Counted from the stretch's first letter, positions 1-5,873 are shown. The stretch: DNA of 5,988 nt from Thermoplasmata archaeon (GCA_021833045.1 JAKBGP010000146.1:1-5988), one strand, 5' to 3'. The notes: generated by a model not told the origin, from the letters alone. Made by a program: numbers and translations.

Positions 1-282
1 ATACCTGTTTGCAAGATCTACTTTTTCAACATTCTCATACACTATCTTAACCCCAGGGGTCACCAGCTTATTCACATCTTTCCTTATCTTTGAAGGATCA
101 GTTCCACGGAATGCCACCTCAAGATAACCAGGTTGGAATTCCTGTTCAGTTTTCTTATCATATAGTGTGATAGAAACCTCTTCTTTTTTGATCTCATTTG
201 ACAGTTCCCTTGCTAATTTACTGGATGTTATAAGTCCCCCAGCACCGCTTCCAATTACAGCAATTTTTTTCGTTTTAACCAC
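1..282 (-). CDS. FAD-dependent oxidoreductase, sulfide:quinone oxidoreductase-like (N-terminal part, runs off left edge)
   Basis: The visible 94 codons begin with a Rossmann FAD-binding unit: a short beta strand (KIAVIGSG), the dinucleotide motif GxGxxG at residues 11-16, a helix, and an acidic residue (D42) at the end of the second strand (ITLYD), where the FAD ribose is normally bound. The following segment EFQPGYLEVAFRG resembles the YQPGF-type region of sulfide:quinone oxidoreductases and related type II NADH dehydrogenase-like flavoproteins. The redox-active cysteines and the C-terminal membrane-binding part of such enzymes lie outside the window, so the substrate is unproven. It is the third gene of the dsrE-tusA operon, 87 nt after the tusA stop, which supports a role in sulfide or persulfide oxidation. 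No ATG is available: the frame is closed by a stop at 328-330, and GTG at 280-282 is the best start. The start region is a decayed copy of the signal before the two upstream genes (see findings). Confidence 0.75.
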   Translation of the reverse strand, partial: MVKTKKIAVIGSGAGGLITSSKLARELSNEIKKEEVSITLYDKKTEQEFQPGYLEVAFRGTDPSKIRKDVNKLVTPGVKIVYENVEKVDLANRY

Positions 283-369
283 CTTTGTATTATTTTGAAG
301 ATTGATTGCCAGTAACCGCTTTTTCTTTCAGGTTGCAATGACAATCTCATTTTCCTGACTGTATCATTT

Positions 370-606
370 CTATGCCTTTCTTCCCGTCACCTTAATGGTA
401 ATTTCGAAAGAGTTGTCTATTTCCTTGGAACCGACAAACTCGTTTTTTGTTCTTTCACACCACACTTTTGCGTCTGGCACTGCACCAGGATCGTTAGCAA
501 CAAGTATTATGGTGTCCCCATTCTGTGCTTTTTTATAAGCTCTTATTAGATCCGTTATAGGACCTGGGCAAGCTGTCCCTTTGCTGTCTACATTAAATGT
601 TGTCAT
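370..606 (-). CDS. tusA: TusA-family sulfur carrier protein
   Basis: Small protein (78 aa from the ATG, 81 aa from a GTG at 613-615), the usual TusA size. Near the N-terminus it has the family motif CPxP (ACPGPI, Cys13 from the ATG), whose cysteine carries persulfide or thiosulfonate sulfur. The middle has the typical NGDTIILVANDPGAVPD stretch followed by a W-C pair (second Cys at residue 50 from the ATG), and the C-terminus is a beta strand ending in basic residues. TusA proteins are cytoplasmic sulfur relays; in archaeal and bacterial sulfur oxidisers TusA exchanges sulfur with DsrE-family proteins, and such a gene lies directly upstream here. The dsrE stop codon overlaps the tusA ribosome binding site, so the two are probably translationally coupled. 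I chose the ATG because GAGGTGAT (611-618), ending 4 nt before it, is a near-perfect archaeal Shine-Dalgarno; the GTG lies inside that site. Confidence 0.9.
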   Translation of the reverse strand: MTTFNVDSKGTACPGPITDLIRAYKKAQNGDTIILVANDPGAVPDAKVWCERTKNEFVGSKEIDNSFEITIKVTGRKA

Positions 607-610
607 TTTA

Positions 611-618
611 ATCACCTC
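611..618 (-). promoter_or_regulatory. Shine-Dalgarno of tusA, overlapping the dsrE stop
   Basis: On the minus strand GAGGTGAT is complementary to the usual archaeal 16S 3' end (AUCACCUCC). It is followed by TAAA and the ATG. The TGA stop of dsrE (617-619) overlaps its first bases, an arrangement expected for translational coupling. The GTG within it would give an in-frame start three codons earlier. Confidence 0.7.
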
Positions 619-1033
619 ACAGCATAATGATCTGGTTTTCAGCAGATTGAATCATGAAATTTGTTGCCCCTACAATATCCTCAACAATTGGATCAAAATC
701 CTTCTTCTGGAGATTCAAAGCACTTGACATTAATGAACATGCGTAAACTTTTGCATCACCATCTTTCACTGAATTCTGTAAAAGTTCGTGCCATCCCTGA
801 AACTTTACCTTTATAAGACCCTCCCTTAACTCTTTCATGAATCCTTCAAACCCGGCAGGAACAACTGGCTGCTTTGTATACCCATCTTTCAAAAACAGAG
901 GAATAGCTGTACCGGTGATGAAAACTCTCAATGGCATTCCAAGATTAACAGCTGTCTGGCTCAGGACTCCCAGCATCACCATTTTTTCTTCAGTTCCCGT
1001 AGATATTACGATTGATATACCTTTTTCACCCAT
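617..1033 (-). CDS. dsrE: DsrE-family sulfur transfer protein (DsrE2/DsrE3 type)
   Basis: The protein has 138 aa from the ATG (141 from the in-frame GTG at 1040-1042), a normal length for the DsrE/DsrF/DsrH-like fold. It begins with a strand and loop (ISIVISTGTEEKMVM), then a helix ending in NLGMPLRVFITGTAI. The single cysteine lies in VYACSLMSSALNL (Cys99 from the ATG), the position of the conserved sulfur-accepting cysteine in the ACS-M family motif of DsrE2-like (predicted peroxiredoxin) proteins. The C-terminal DIVGATNFMIQSAE matches the family's closing helix. I see no membrane segment, so it should be cytoplasmic. Related DsrE proteins bind thiosulfate or persulfide and pass sulfur to TusA; tusA is the next gene. 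The DsrE2 versus DsrE3 subgroup cannot be settled by eye. The start is the ATG 4 nt after a GGGTGAT ribosome binding site. Confidence 0.85.
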   Translation of the reverse strand: MGEKGISIVISTGTEEKMVMLGVLSQTAVNLGMPLRVFITGTAIPLFLKDGYTKQPVVPAGFEGFMKELREGLIKVKFQGWHELLQNSVKDGDAKVYACSLMSSALNLQKKDFDPIVEDIVGATNFMIQSAENQIIML

Positions 1034-1037
1034 TTTA

Positions 1038-1044
1038 ATCACCC
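1038..1044 (-). promoter_or_regulatory. Shine-Dalgarno of dsrE
   Basis: The minus strand reads GGGTGAT followed by TAAA and the ATG, with the same spacing as at tusA. A ribosome binding site on the first gene of this operon implies a short leader, in contrast to the leaderless neighbours. Confidence 0.6.
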
Positions 1045-1076
1045 TTTACTCGGTAATAATAAATTGCGTGGCAAAT

Positions 1077-1086
1077 GATAAATAAG
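1077..1086 (-). promoter_or_regulatory. candidate TATA box of the dsrE-tusA operon
   Basis: The minus strand reads CTTATTTATC. Its centre lies about 49 nt before the dsrE ATG, so transcription starting about 26 nt downstream would give a leader of some 20 nt, just long enough to include the GGGTGAT site. A second AT-rich candidate (TTATTATT, about 1055-1063) would place the start at the ATG itself and lose the ribosome binding site, so it fits less well. Confidence 0.35.
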
Positions 1087-1163
1087 CAACCTTAGCTGTA
1101 AGTCTTTTTTGCGACGGCATAAAGGTATATTAAGATATTAAATGGTGAATTGTGCCCTGAATT

Positions 1164-1180
1164 GATAAAATAAGTTTATC
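1164..1180. repeat. short AT-rich inverted repeat between the hemerythrin-like gene and the sulfur operon
   Basis: GATAAA and TTTATC form 6-bp arms around a 5-nt loop, 9 nt after the stop of the hemerythrin-like gene. No T-run follows on the minus strand, so it is not a clear terminator. It could be a weak transcript-end hairpin or a protein site upstream of the sulfur operon, or chance in AT-rich DNA. Confidence 0.25.
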
Positions 1181-1189
1181 CAAAGATGA

Positions 1190-1714
1190 TTACTTTTGGG
1201 GCATATTTTTATACTCGCTGTTCAGTTTCGTAAACTTCACAGTCAACTGTTCTGCTACCCTGTCCTTTTCAGGATCAGGAAGATACTGTTCTACAAGACT
1301 GAAAAGCCCGTTTTCCTCTTTATATACATGCTGAAGCATGATCTTTGCTATCTGACCGCCCTTTCCTATTATTTCCTCCTGAGTGAGGGTTATGTCCTGT
1401 TCTCCTTCATAGATTCTTGGTTTGTTAATCCCATTAAATATACCTTTTACTGATACATGTTCGCCTGATATTATTCTAATAGGCTCCTCGAACTCCATGT
1501 ATTTCCTCAGAAATGGACTAAATGCGGGAATGAGTATTACATCCTCCAGAGAAAAATGAACTTTTATTGTATAATCTATGTGCTTTAAAAATTCAGTAAT
1601 ATCAATTTTGTTGTCCAAAAAATCTTCGGTAACTCCAACGGTTGTATAATGCTGATCTCTCAGTAACTGTGTTGCTCTAGAGCCTTTAAAATTCATTGAA
1701 TCCCTGTAGCTCAT
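1190..1714 (-). CDS. hemerythrin-like (HHE cation-binding) protein
   Basis: This 174-aa protein is a stand-alone helical HHE domain. Likely diiron ligands are spaced as in the family: H22 (RDQHYTT), H53 and E57 (KVHFSLED), H86 (SGEHVSVK), and H129 with E133/E134 (LQHVYKEENGLF). The H-x3-E of the second helix and the H-x3/4-E of the last helix, each followed by a hydrophobic L/F stretch, are characteristic. There is no signal peptide or membrane segment, so it is cytoplasmic. Such proteins bind O2 or NO, sense iron or redox state, or protect iron centres; which applies here cannot be told. It lies upstream of the sulfur operon on the same strand, but 156 nt separate them and each has promoter signals, so they are probably separate transcripts. 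The ATG follows a good TATA box at leaderless distance, which supports this start. Confidence 0.85.
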   Translation of the reverse strand: MSYRDSMNFKGSRATQLLRDQHYTTVGVTEDFLDNKIDITEFLKHIDYTIKVHFSLEDVILIPAFSPFLRKYMEFEEPIRIISGEHVSVKGIFNGINKPRIYEGEQDITLTQEEIIGKGGQIAKIMLQHVYKEENGLFSLVEQYLPDPEKDRVAEQLTVKFTKLNSEYKNMPQK

Positions 1715-1733
1715 GAGTATTCATTCCTTTGGA

Positions 1734-1741
1734 TTATATAA
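1734..1741 (-). promoter_or_regulatory. TATA box of the hemerythrin-like gene (leaderless)
   Basis: TTATATAA, itself a palindrome, is centred about 24 nt before the ATG at 1712-1714. An archaeal transcription start about 23-26 nt downstream falls at the start codon, so the message is probably leaderless. No GGTG-type ribosome binding site is seen before this ATG. Confidence 0.6.
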
Positions 1742-1839
1742 CCTTAATTAGTATTCTTCAAAGTGATTTTTTTAATTGCAAAATTATGCCATACCTGTAA
1801 ATACTAATTTTTTTACATATATGGCTATCAAATTATTAT

Positions 1840-1845
1840 AAAAAA
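1840..1845 (-). terminator. oligo-T terminator candidate after the aldo/keto reductase gene
   Basis: Six A on the plus strand read as TTTTTT on the minus strand, 15 nt after the reductase stop codon and followed by more AT-rich sequence. Archaeal intrinsic termination needs mainly a T-run, so the position fits, but short T-runs are common here. Confidence 0.4.
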
Positions 1846-1860
1846 GGTGGTTGATTTCAA

Positions 1861-2799
1861 TCATTGTGGCAGATAATCAATCAGTGCTTCACTGGATAAT
1901 GATTCCATCTCTGATATTTCACTCTCTGTAAGTTTAAATGCTGCTGAATCCGCATTTTCCTTTGCCTGCTTGATGTTCTTTGCACCCGGGATTGGTATTA
2001 CATCCTTCTTTGAAAGCAACCAGTTCAGAGCAATCTGTGCTGGCGTTTTTGAATATTTCTCACCAAGAGACCTCAGTAGTGAAAGAACTTCCTTTACGGC
2101 CTCAAGATTCTTAGGGGCAAAAAGTTCGTTTCCTTCCCTAACATCACCCCTGGGTATATTTCCCGGGTTGTACTTTCCAGTCAGCACACCCTGTGCCAGT
2201 GGACTCCATGCGATTATACTTATATTGTGTTTTTTACAGTATGGAATAACTTCTTCCTCTATGTTTCTCTGCAGTAGATTATACCTTACCTGGTTTGATA
2301 CTATTGGGACATCTCCCAGTATTCCTCTTGCCTCCTCAATGTCCCTGACCGCAAAGTTGCTGACACCTATTGCCCTGATTTTACCCTCTTCGTATAGCTT
2401 TTTCATTGCCCTGAATGTCTGGCTCATAGGAATCTGCTCCCATGGATCGGGCCAGTGAATCTGGTAAAGATCGATGCGATCTACTCCAAGTCTCTTAATA
2501 CTAGCTTCGGCTGCTCTCTGCAGTTCGTCATACCTAAGATGGGCCCCATACACTTTTGTAGCAACGAAGAAATTTTCCCTGCCATATTTTTTTAAAGCCC
2601 TTCCCAGTACCTTTTCACTGTTCCCGTTTCCGTATGCCTCTGCTGTATCTACAAAATTAATTCCATTCTCCTTTGATACTCCAACTGCTTCTATAACATT
2701 TTCTTCATCGGCGTTCCATGCATTACTTGCCTGCCATAAACCCATACCAATTTTTGAAACTTTTAATTCTTTTTTCCCACCTAATGTCACATAATCCAT
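1861..2799 (-). CDS. aldo/keto reductase family oxidoreductase
   Basis: The protein has 312 aa, standard for a complete (alpha/beta)8-barrel aldo/keto reductase that reduces carbonyls with NADPH. The catalytic tetrad is intact: D51 and Y56 (FVDTAEAYGNG), K82 (VATKVYG) and H115 (LYQIHWPDP). Other family marks are GKIRAIGVSNF (residues 139-149), SNQVRYNLL (168-176), WSPLAQGVLTGKY (198-210) and the C-terminal cofactor-binding IPIPGAKN (268-275). The substrate cannot be predicted; the family includes general aldehyde and sugar reductases. No signal peptide or membrane segment is seen. It diverges from the acetyl-CoA synthetase gene with 132 bp between the start codons. The ATG is preceded by a consensus TATA box at leaderless spacing, which fixes the start. 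Confidence 0.93.
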   Translation of the reverse strand: MDYVTLGGKKELKVSKIGMGLWQASNAWNADEENVIEAVGVSKENGINFVDTAEAYGNGNSEKVLGRALKKYGRENFFVATKVYGAHLRYDELQRAAEASIKRLGVDRIDLYQIHWPDPWEQIPMSQTFRAMKKLYEEGKIRAIGVSNFAVRDIEEARGILGDVPIVSNQVRYNLLQRNIEEEVIPYCKKHNISIIAWSPLAQGVLTGKYNPGNIPRGDVREGNELFAPKNLEAVKEVLSLLRSLGEKYSKTPAQIALNWLLSKKDVIPIPGAKNIKQAKENADSAAFKLTESEISEMESLSSEALIDYLPQ

Positions 2800-2820
2800 A
2801 GAATCATTATGAAAAATTCA

Positions 2821-2828
2821 AGTATAAA
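2821..2828 (-). promoter_or_regulatory. TATA box of the aldo/keto reductase gene (leaderless)
   Basis: The minus strand reads TTTATACT, close to the archaeal box A consensus. It is centred about 25 nt before the A of the ATG (2799), so transcription should begin at or next to the start codon. Confidence 0.65.
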
Positions 2829-2845
2829 CCTATCTTTTCTTTTAT

Positions 2846-2879
2846 GAATAGGCTTATTCTACCATTTAGATAGCTTATT
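2846..2879. promoter_or_regulatory. possible operator between the divergent promoters: palindrome plus direct repeat
   Basis: GAATA-GGCT-TATTC (2846-2859) is an inverted repeat with 5-bp arms. GCTTATT occurs at 2852-2858 and again at 2873-2879, exactly 21 bp apart (two helical turns). The element lies between the TATA boxes of the reductase and synthetase genes, where a regulator could affect both. The repeats are short and the DNA AT-rich, so this is only a candidate. Confidence 0.25.
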
Positions 2880-2900
2880 TCAATTGCAGATAGAGGAAGG

Positions 2901-2913
2901 TATAAATATAAAT
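2901..2913 (+). promoter_or_regulatory. TATA box of the acetyl-CoA synthetase gene (leaderless)
   Basis: TATAAATATAAAT is preceded by a purine-rich GAGGAAGG that could act as the TFB-recognition element. It is centred about 25 nt before the ATG at 2932, which predicts a leaderless message starting there. It also argues against the longer reading from the TTG at 2884, since the promoter would then lie inside the coding sequence. Confidence 0.65.
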
Positions 2914-2931
2914 CTTTTAATTGAATCTATT

Positions 2932-4881
2932 ATGACAGAAAGAACTGAAAACAGGGAAGTACTTCCAACTGAAGAAAAATACCACCCCAGCATGGGTTCC
3001 TTTGAAAAGACTTACAGGGATTCAATAGACCACCCTGATGAATTCTGGTCAAAGGCGGCCACGATACTGGACTGGGATAGGCGCTGGGATAGGGTTCTTG
3101 ATGAGAGCAATCCACCGTTTTACAAATGGTTTGTAAATGGTAAATTGAATGTTTCATATAATGCAGTGGATAGACATTTACTTTCACACAGGAGAAACAA
3201 GGCAGCCTTCATTTGGGTTGGTGAGAATGGAGAGGAAAAGATCATAACTTACGATGGACTTTACAGAAGAGTAAATAATCTTGCCTTCGCTCTTCAGAAT
3301 CTTGGAATAAAGAAGGGAGACAGAATTCTTATTTACCTTCCAATGATTCTTGAAGCTCCAGTTGCAATGCTTGCCGCAGCCAGAATAGGTGCAACATTCT
3401 CATTCGTCTTTGCAGGTTTTGGAGCCTCAGCAGTTGCAGAAAGGATTGAGGATGCGAAGGCAAAGATGGTAATAACGGCCGATGGTGGCTACAGGAATGG
3501 AAAAATTGTAGAGTTGAAGAAAATTATTGATGAAGCGCTGGAACAGACATCAACTGTATCTAACGTTATTGTTGTAAGAAGAACAGGCCATAACGTATCC
3601 ATGCAGGAAGACAGGGATATATGGTACCACGATGTGGTAAGAGATGGAATGAATTATGTAAAGCCTGTAGAAATGGATTCCAATGATCCACTGTATATTC
3701 TTTATACGTCTGGAACAACTGGAAAGCCAAAGGGAGTTGTCCATGGAAATGGCGGATACGCGGTTTGGGTTGCAAACACAATGAAGTGGGCATTTAATCC
3801 TGATGAAGATGATAGGTGGTGGTGTGCGGCAGATATAGGATGGGTTACAGGTCACAGTTACATTGTTTTTGCCCCACTTATCCTGGGTCTCACATCAGTG
3901 ATGTATGAAGGGTCAATAACATATCCAGAGCCAGATCGTCTCTGGGAAATCATAGAGCGTTACAGGGTGAATATCCTATATACTTCACCTACAGCAATCA
4001 GAACTCTCATGCGTTTTGGAGAGAAGTATCCAAAGATGCATGATTTGTCAACACTCAAAACTCTTGGAACAGTTGGAGAACCAATAAATCCTGCTGCATG
4101 GAAATGGTACTATGAAAACATTGGCAATTCAAAGTGCCCAATTATTGACACCTACTGGCAGACCGAAACAGGAGGCTTTGTAATTGCGCCTGCCCTGGGA
4201 ATAGGATTGCCACCTCTAAAACCTGGATCTGCAACTTTTCCAATGCCCGGTATTGATCCGGTAATTCTGGACGAAAATGGAAAGGAAGTAAAAAGCGGAG
4301 AGAAAGGATTCATAGCCTACAGAAAGCCGTGGCCCGGAATGTTTCTAACCCTGAATAATGATCCAGATAGGTTCAAGAGTGTTTATTTTGAGAAGTTCAA
4401 CGGGAAGTATTACTGTGGTGATTATGCTGTTAAAGATAATGAAGGATATTACTGGCTGCTTGGAAGAGCAGATGAAGTTCTCAAGGTTTCAGGCCATAGA
4501 CTTGGTACCATAGAAATAGAGGATGCACTTATTTCCTCGAGGGAAGTGGCTGAAGCTGCGGCATTTGGAAAGCCCGATGAAACGAAGGGTGAAAGCATAG
4601 TAACCTTTGTGGTCATTAAGGATGAGTTTAAGGGAACCCCAGAAATGATATCAACACTTAGGAAGAGGATCAGGGAGGAACTTGGTCCAATATATGTTCC
4701 TGATGAAATACACATAGTAAACACTCTTCCTAAAACTAGAAGTGGAAAGATCATGAGAAGGGTAGTTAAGGCAGTATTTCTGGGTCAACTTCCTGGAGAC
4801 ATCAGTACTTTGGAGAGTTCCGTATCTGTTGATGAGATCAGAACCGCCATTGAAACGTTCAAAAAAGAAACAAACAAATAA
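2932..4881 (+). CDS. acs: acetyl-CoA synthetase, AMP-forming
   Basis: The enzyme activates acetate with ATP to acetyl-AMP and then transfers the acetyl group to CoA, feeding acetyl-CoA to central metabolism. It has 649 aa, the usual Acs length. An N-terminal Acs domain covers roughly residues 20-75, followed by the large adenylation domain with the phosphate-binding loop YTSGTTGKPKG (258-268), WVTGHSY (from 304), TVGEPINP (from 380) and DTYWQTETGG (406-415). The small C-terminal domain has GDYAVKD (496-502), the GRADEVLKVSGHR hinge region (511-523) and PKTRSGKIMRR (600-610) with catalytic K606. Residues corresponding to the acetate pocket of Salmonella Acs (V310, T311, V386, W414) are all conserved here as V305, T306, V381 and W409, which supports acetate or propionate over longer acids. 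K606 is the position acetylated by Pat-type enzymes in other organisms. The ATG is preferred over an in-frame TTG at 2884. Cytoplasmic. Confidence 0.95.
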   Translation: MTERTENREVLPTEEKYHPSMGSFEKTYRDSIDHPDEFWSKAATILDWDRRWDRVLDESNPPFYKWFVNGKLNVSYNAVDRHLLSHRRNKAAFIWVGENGEEKIITYDGLYRRVNNLAFALQNLGIKKGDRILIYLPMILEAPVAMLAAARIGATFSFVFAGFGASAVAERIEDAKAKMVITADGGYRNGKIVELKKIIDEALEQTSTVSNVIVVRRTGHNVSMQEDRDIWYHDVVRDGMNYVKPVEMDSNDPLYILYTSGTTGKPKGVVHGNGGYAVWVANTMKWAFNPDEDDRWWCAADIGWVTGHSYIVFAPLILGLTSVMYEGSITYPEPDRLWEIIERYRVNILYTSPTAIRTLMRFGEKYPKMHDLSTLKTLGTVGEPINPAAWKWYYENIGNSKCPIIDTYWQTETGGFVIAPALGIGLPPLKPGSATFPMPGIDPVILDENGKEVKSGEKGFIAYRKPWPGMFLTLNNDPDRFKSVYFEKFNGKYYCGDYAVKDNEGYYWLLGRADEVLKVSGHRLGTIEIEDALISSREVAEAAAFGKPDETKGESIVTFVVIKDEFKGTPEMISTLRKRIREELGPIYVPDEIHIVNTLPKTRSGKIMRRVVKAVFLGQLPGDISTLESSVSVDEIRTAIETFKKETNK

Positions 4882-4931
4882 ATATTTCCAGACTTACAGT
4901 AAAAATAACCCCTAATCTATTTTAATATCTA

Positions 4932-4938
4932 TTTTTTT
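4932..4938 (+). terminator. oligo-T terminator candidate after acs
   Basis: Seven T in a row, 51 nt after the acs stop. A second run of six T follows at 4999-5004. Either could end the acs transcript in the archaeal oligo-T manner; no strong hairpin is seen with them. Apart from these and the dapB promoter, I see nothing in the 188-bp gap 4882-5069. Confidence 0.4.
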
Positions 4939-5037
4939 AAGGTCTATTGCACATTCAAAAATATTATTCAGTGCCAATGTGAAATTTATCATTTATTGTT
5001 TTTTGAGATTAATTACCTTCTAAATGGGGTAAATGGA

Positions 5038-5047
5038 CATATATACA
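5038..5047 (+). promoter_or_regulatory. TATA box of the dapB-like gene (leaderless)
   Basis: CATATATACA is centred about 27 nt before the ATG at 5070, so the transcript should start at or close to the start codon. No GGTGAT-type ribosome binding site is seen in front of the ATG. Confidence 0.55.
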
Positions 5048-5069
5048 TAGTACCGTTAGATCAATCATC

Positions 5070-5873
5070 ATGGAAAAAATTAATGTGTGCATAGCGGGAG
5101 CAACTGGATGGGTTGGAAAGGCACTTACCAAAAGGATTCTTGAATCCAGTGACATCAATCTTTCAGGAGCGGTTGCAAGGAAAGCGTCTGGTATGGATTT
5201 GAAAAGTGTTTTTCCTGAGAGTAACACAGAATTAAAATTCGAGTCTTCTATAGAAATGGCTCTTAAAAGAGAAACGGATGTTCTAATTGACTATACATCT
5301 CCTGGTGTTGTTAAGAAACATGTGCTCTACGCCATTGATCACGGCGTAAATGTTGTTGTGGGCACTTCTGGGCTAACCGATGAAGATTACAGAGAAATTG
5401 AACAGATTGCAACAGAAAAAAATGTTGGCGTCTTTGCAGCAGGAAATTTTGCCATTTCGGCTGCATTGCTTTTACATTTTTCATCGATTGCATCCAGATA
5501 TATGCAGGGATGGGAGGTCATAGATTATGCATCGTGGAATAAGATAGACTCACCCAGTGGGACGGCACTGGAGATTGCAAACAGATTGTCTTCAATTGGA
5601 AAGCCAGAAGATATAATTTCAGAAGAACAGATGACTGGATTCAAAGAAAGCAGAGGGATAGATATTGGGGGCACCAGAGTACACTCTGTAAGACTGCCTG
5701 GATTCGTCATCGGTACAGATGTGATATTCGGAGGTGATGATGAGAGGTTAACCATAAAATTTGACGCCGGGACCAAGCCAGAAACCTATGTTGAGGGTAC
5801 CTTAATGGCAGCAAGATATGTTATACATATGAAAGGATTGACCAGAGGTCTGGATAAGATTCTTTTTCATTAG
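5070..5873 (+). CDS. dapB: DapB-family protein (4-hydroxy-tetrahydrodipicolinate reductase-like), catalytic His replaced
   Basis: DapB reduces 4-hydroxy-tetrahydrodipicolinate with NAD(P)H in the diaminopimelate/lysine pathway. The 267-aa length fits the family. The N-terminal Rossmann domain has GATGWVG (residues 10-16), DYTSP (74-78) and VVVGTSGLT (95-103), as in DapB, and AGNFAIS (124-130) matches the conserved APNFS-type turn. The C-terminal domain carries the family signature at 149-166, including K158 and the substrate-binding SPSGTA. However, the residue aligned with the catalytic His (E. coli H159) is A154, the next His is S155, and the Glu before it is D152. Near the end, the usual THxAxSR segment reads KFDAGTKP (230-237). 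Either it is a diverged DapB with altered catalysis or a relative with another substrate. It is a single gene with its own leaderless promoter and no lysine-pathway neighbour in view. Confidence 0.8.
   Translation: MEKINVCIAGATGWVGKALTKRILESSDINLSGAVARKASGMDLKSVFPESNTELKFESSIEMALKRETDVLIDYTSPGVVKKHVLYAIDHGVNVVVGTSGLTDEDYREIEQIATEKNVGVFAAGNFAISAALLLHFSSIASRYMQGWEVIDYASWNKIDSPSGTALEIANRLSSIGKPEDIISEEQMTGFKESRGIDIGGTRVHSVRLPGFVIGTDVIFGGDDERLTIKFDAGTKPETYVEGTLMAARYVIHMKGLTRGLDKILFH

Noticed and set aside
283..369. Possible hairpin or separate promoter in the gap between tusA and the flavoprotein gene
   Set aside because: Only weak, mismatched complementarity (ATTGCCAGTAACC against GGTTGCAATGACAAT) is seen, and the AT-rich AAAATAAT lies too close to the GTG to act as a TATA box. 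The gap is best read as an operon spacer.
837..1085. Plus-strand open frame across dsrE and its upstream region
   Set aside because: It is antisense to a recognisable DsrE-family gene and has no motif of its own.
1127..1141. Tandem ATATTAA direct repeat upstream of the sulfur operon
   Set aside because: Two 7-bp AT-only copies separated by one base are expected by chance in such AT-rich DNA.
1196..1453. Plus-strand hydrophobic open frame inside the hemerythrin-like gene
   Set aside because: Its hydrophobic, aromatic-rich translation arises from reading the opposite strand of a Lys/Glu-rich helical protein. The HHE frame is clearly the real one.
1852..1863. Small palindrome TGATT-TC-AATCA at the end of the aldo/keto reductase gene
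   Set aside because: It has 5-bp arms with a 2-nt loop, too small to form a stable RNA hairpin, and it overlaps the stop codon.
1970..2458. Long plus-strand open frame (162 codons) opposite the aldo/keto reductase
   Set aside because: It is fully antisense to a gene with an intact catalytic tetrad, its translation shows no family motif, and no promoter or ribosome site precedes it.
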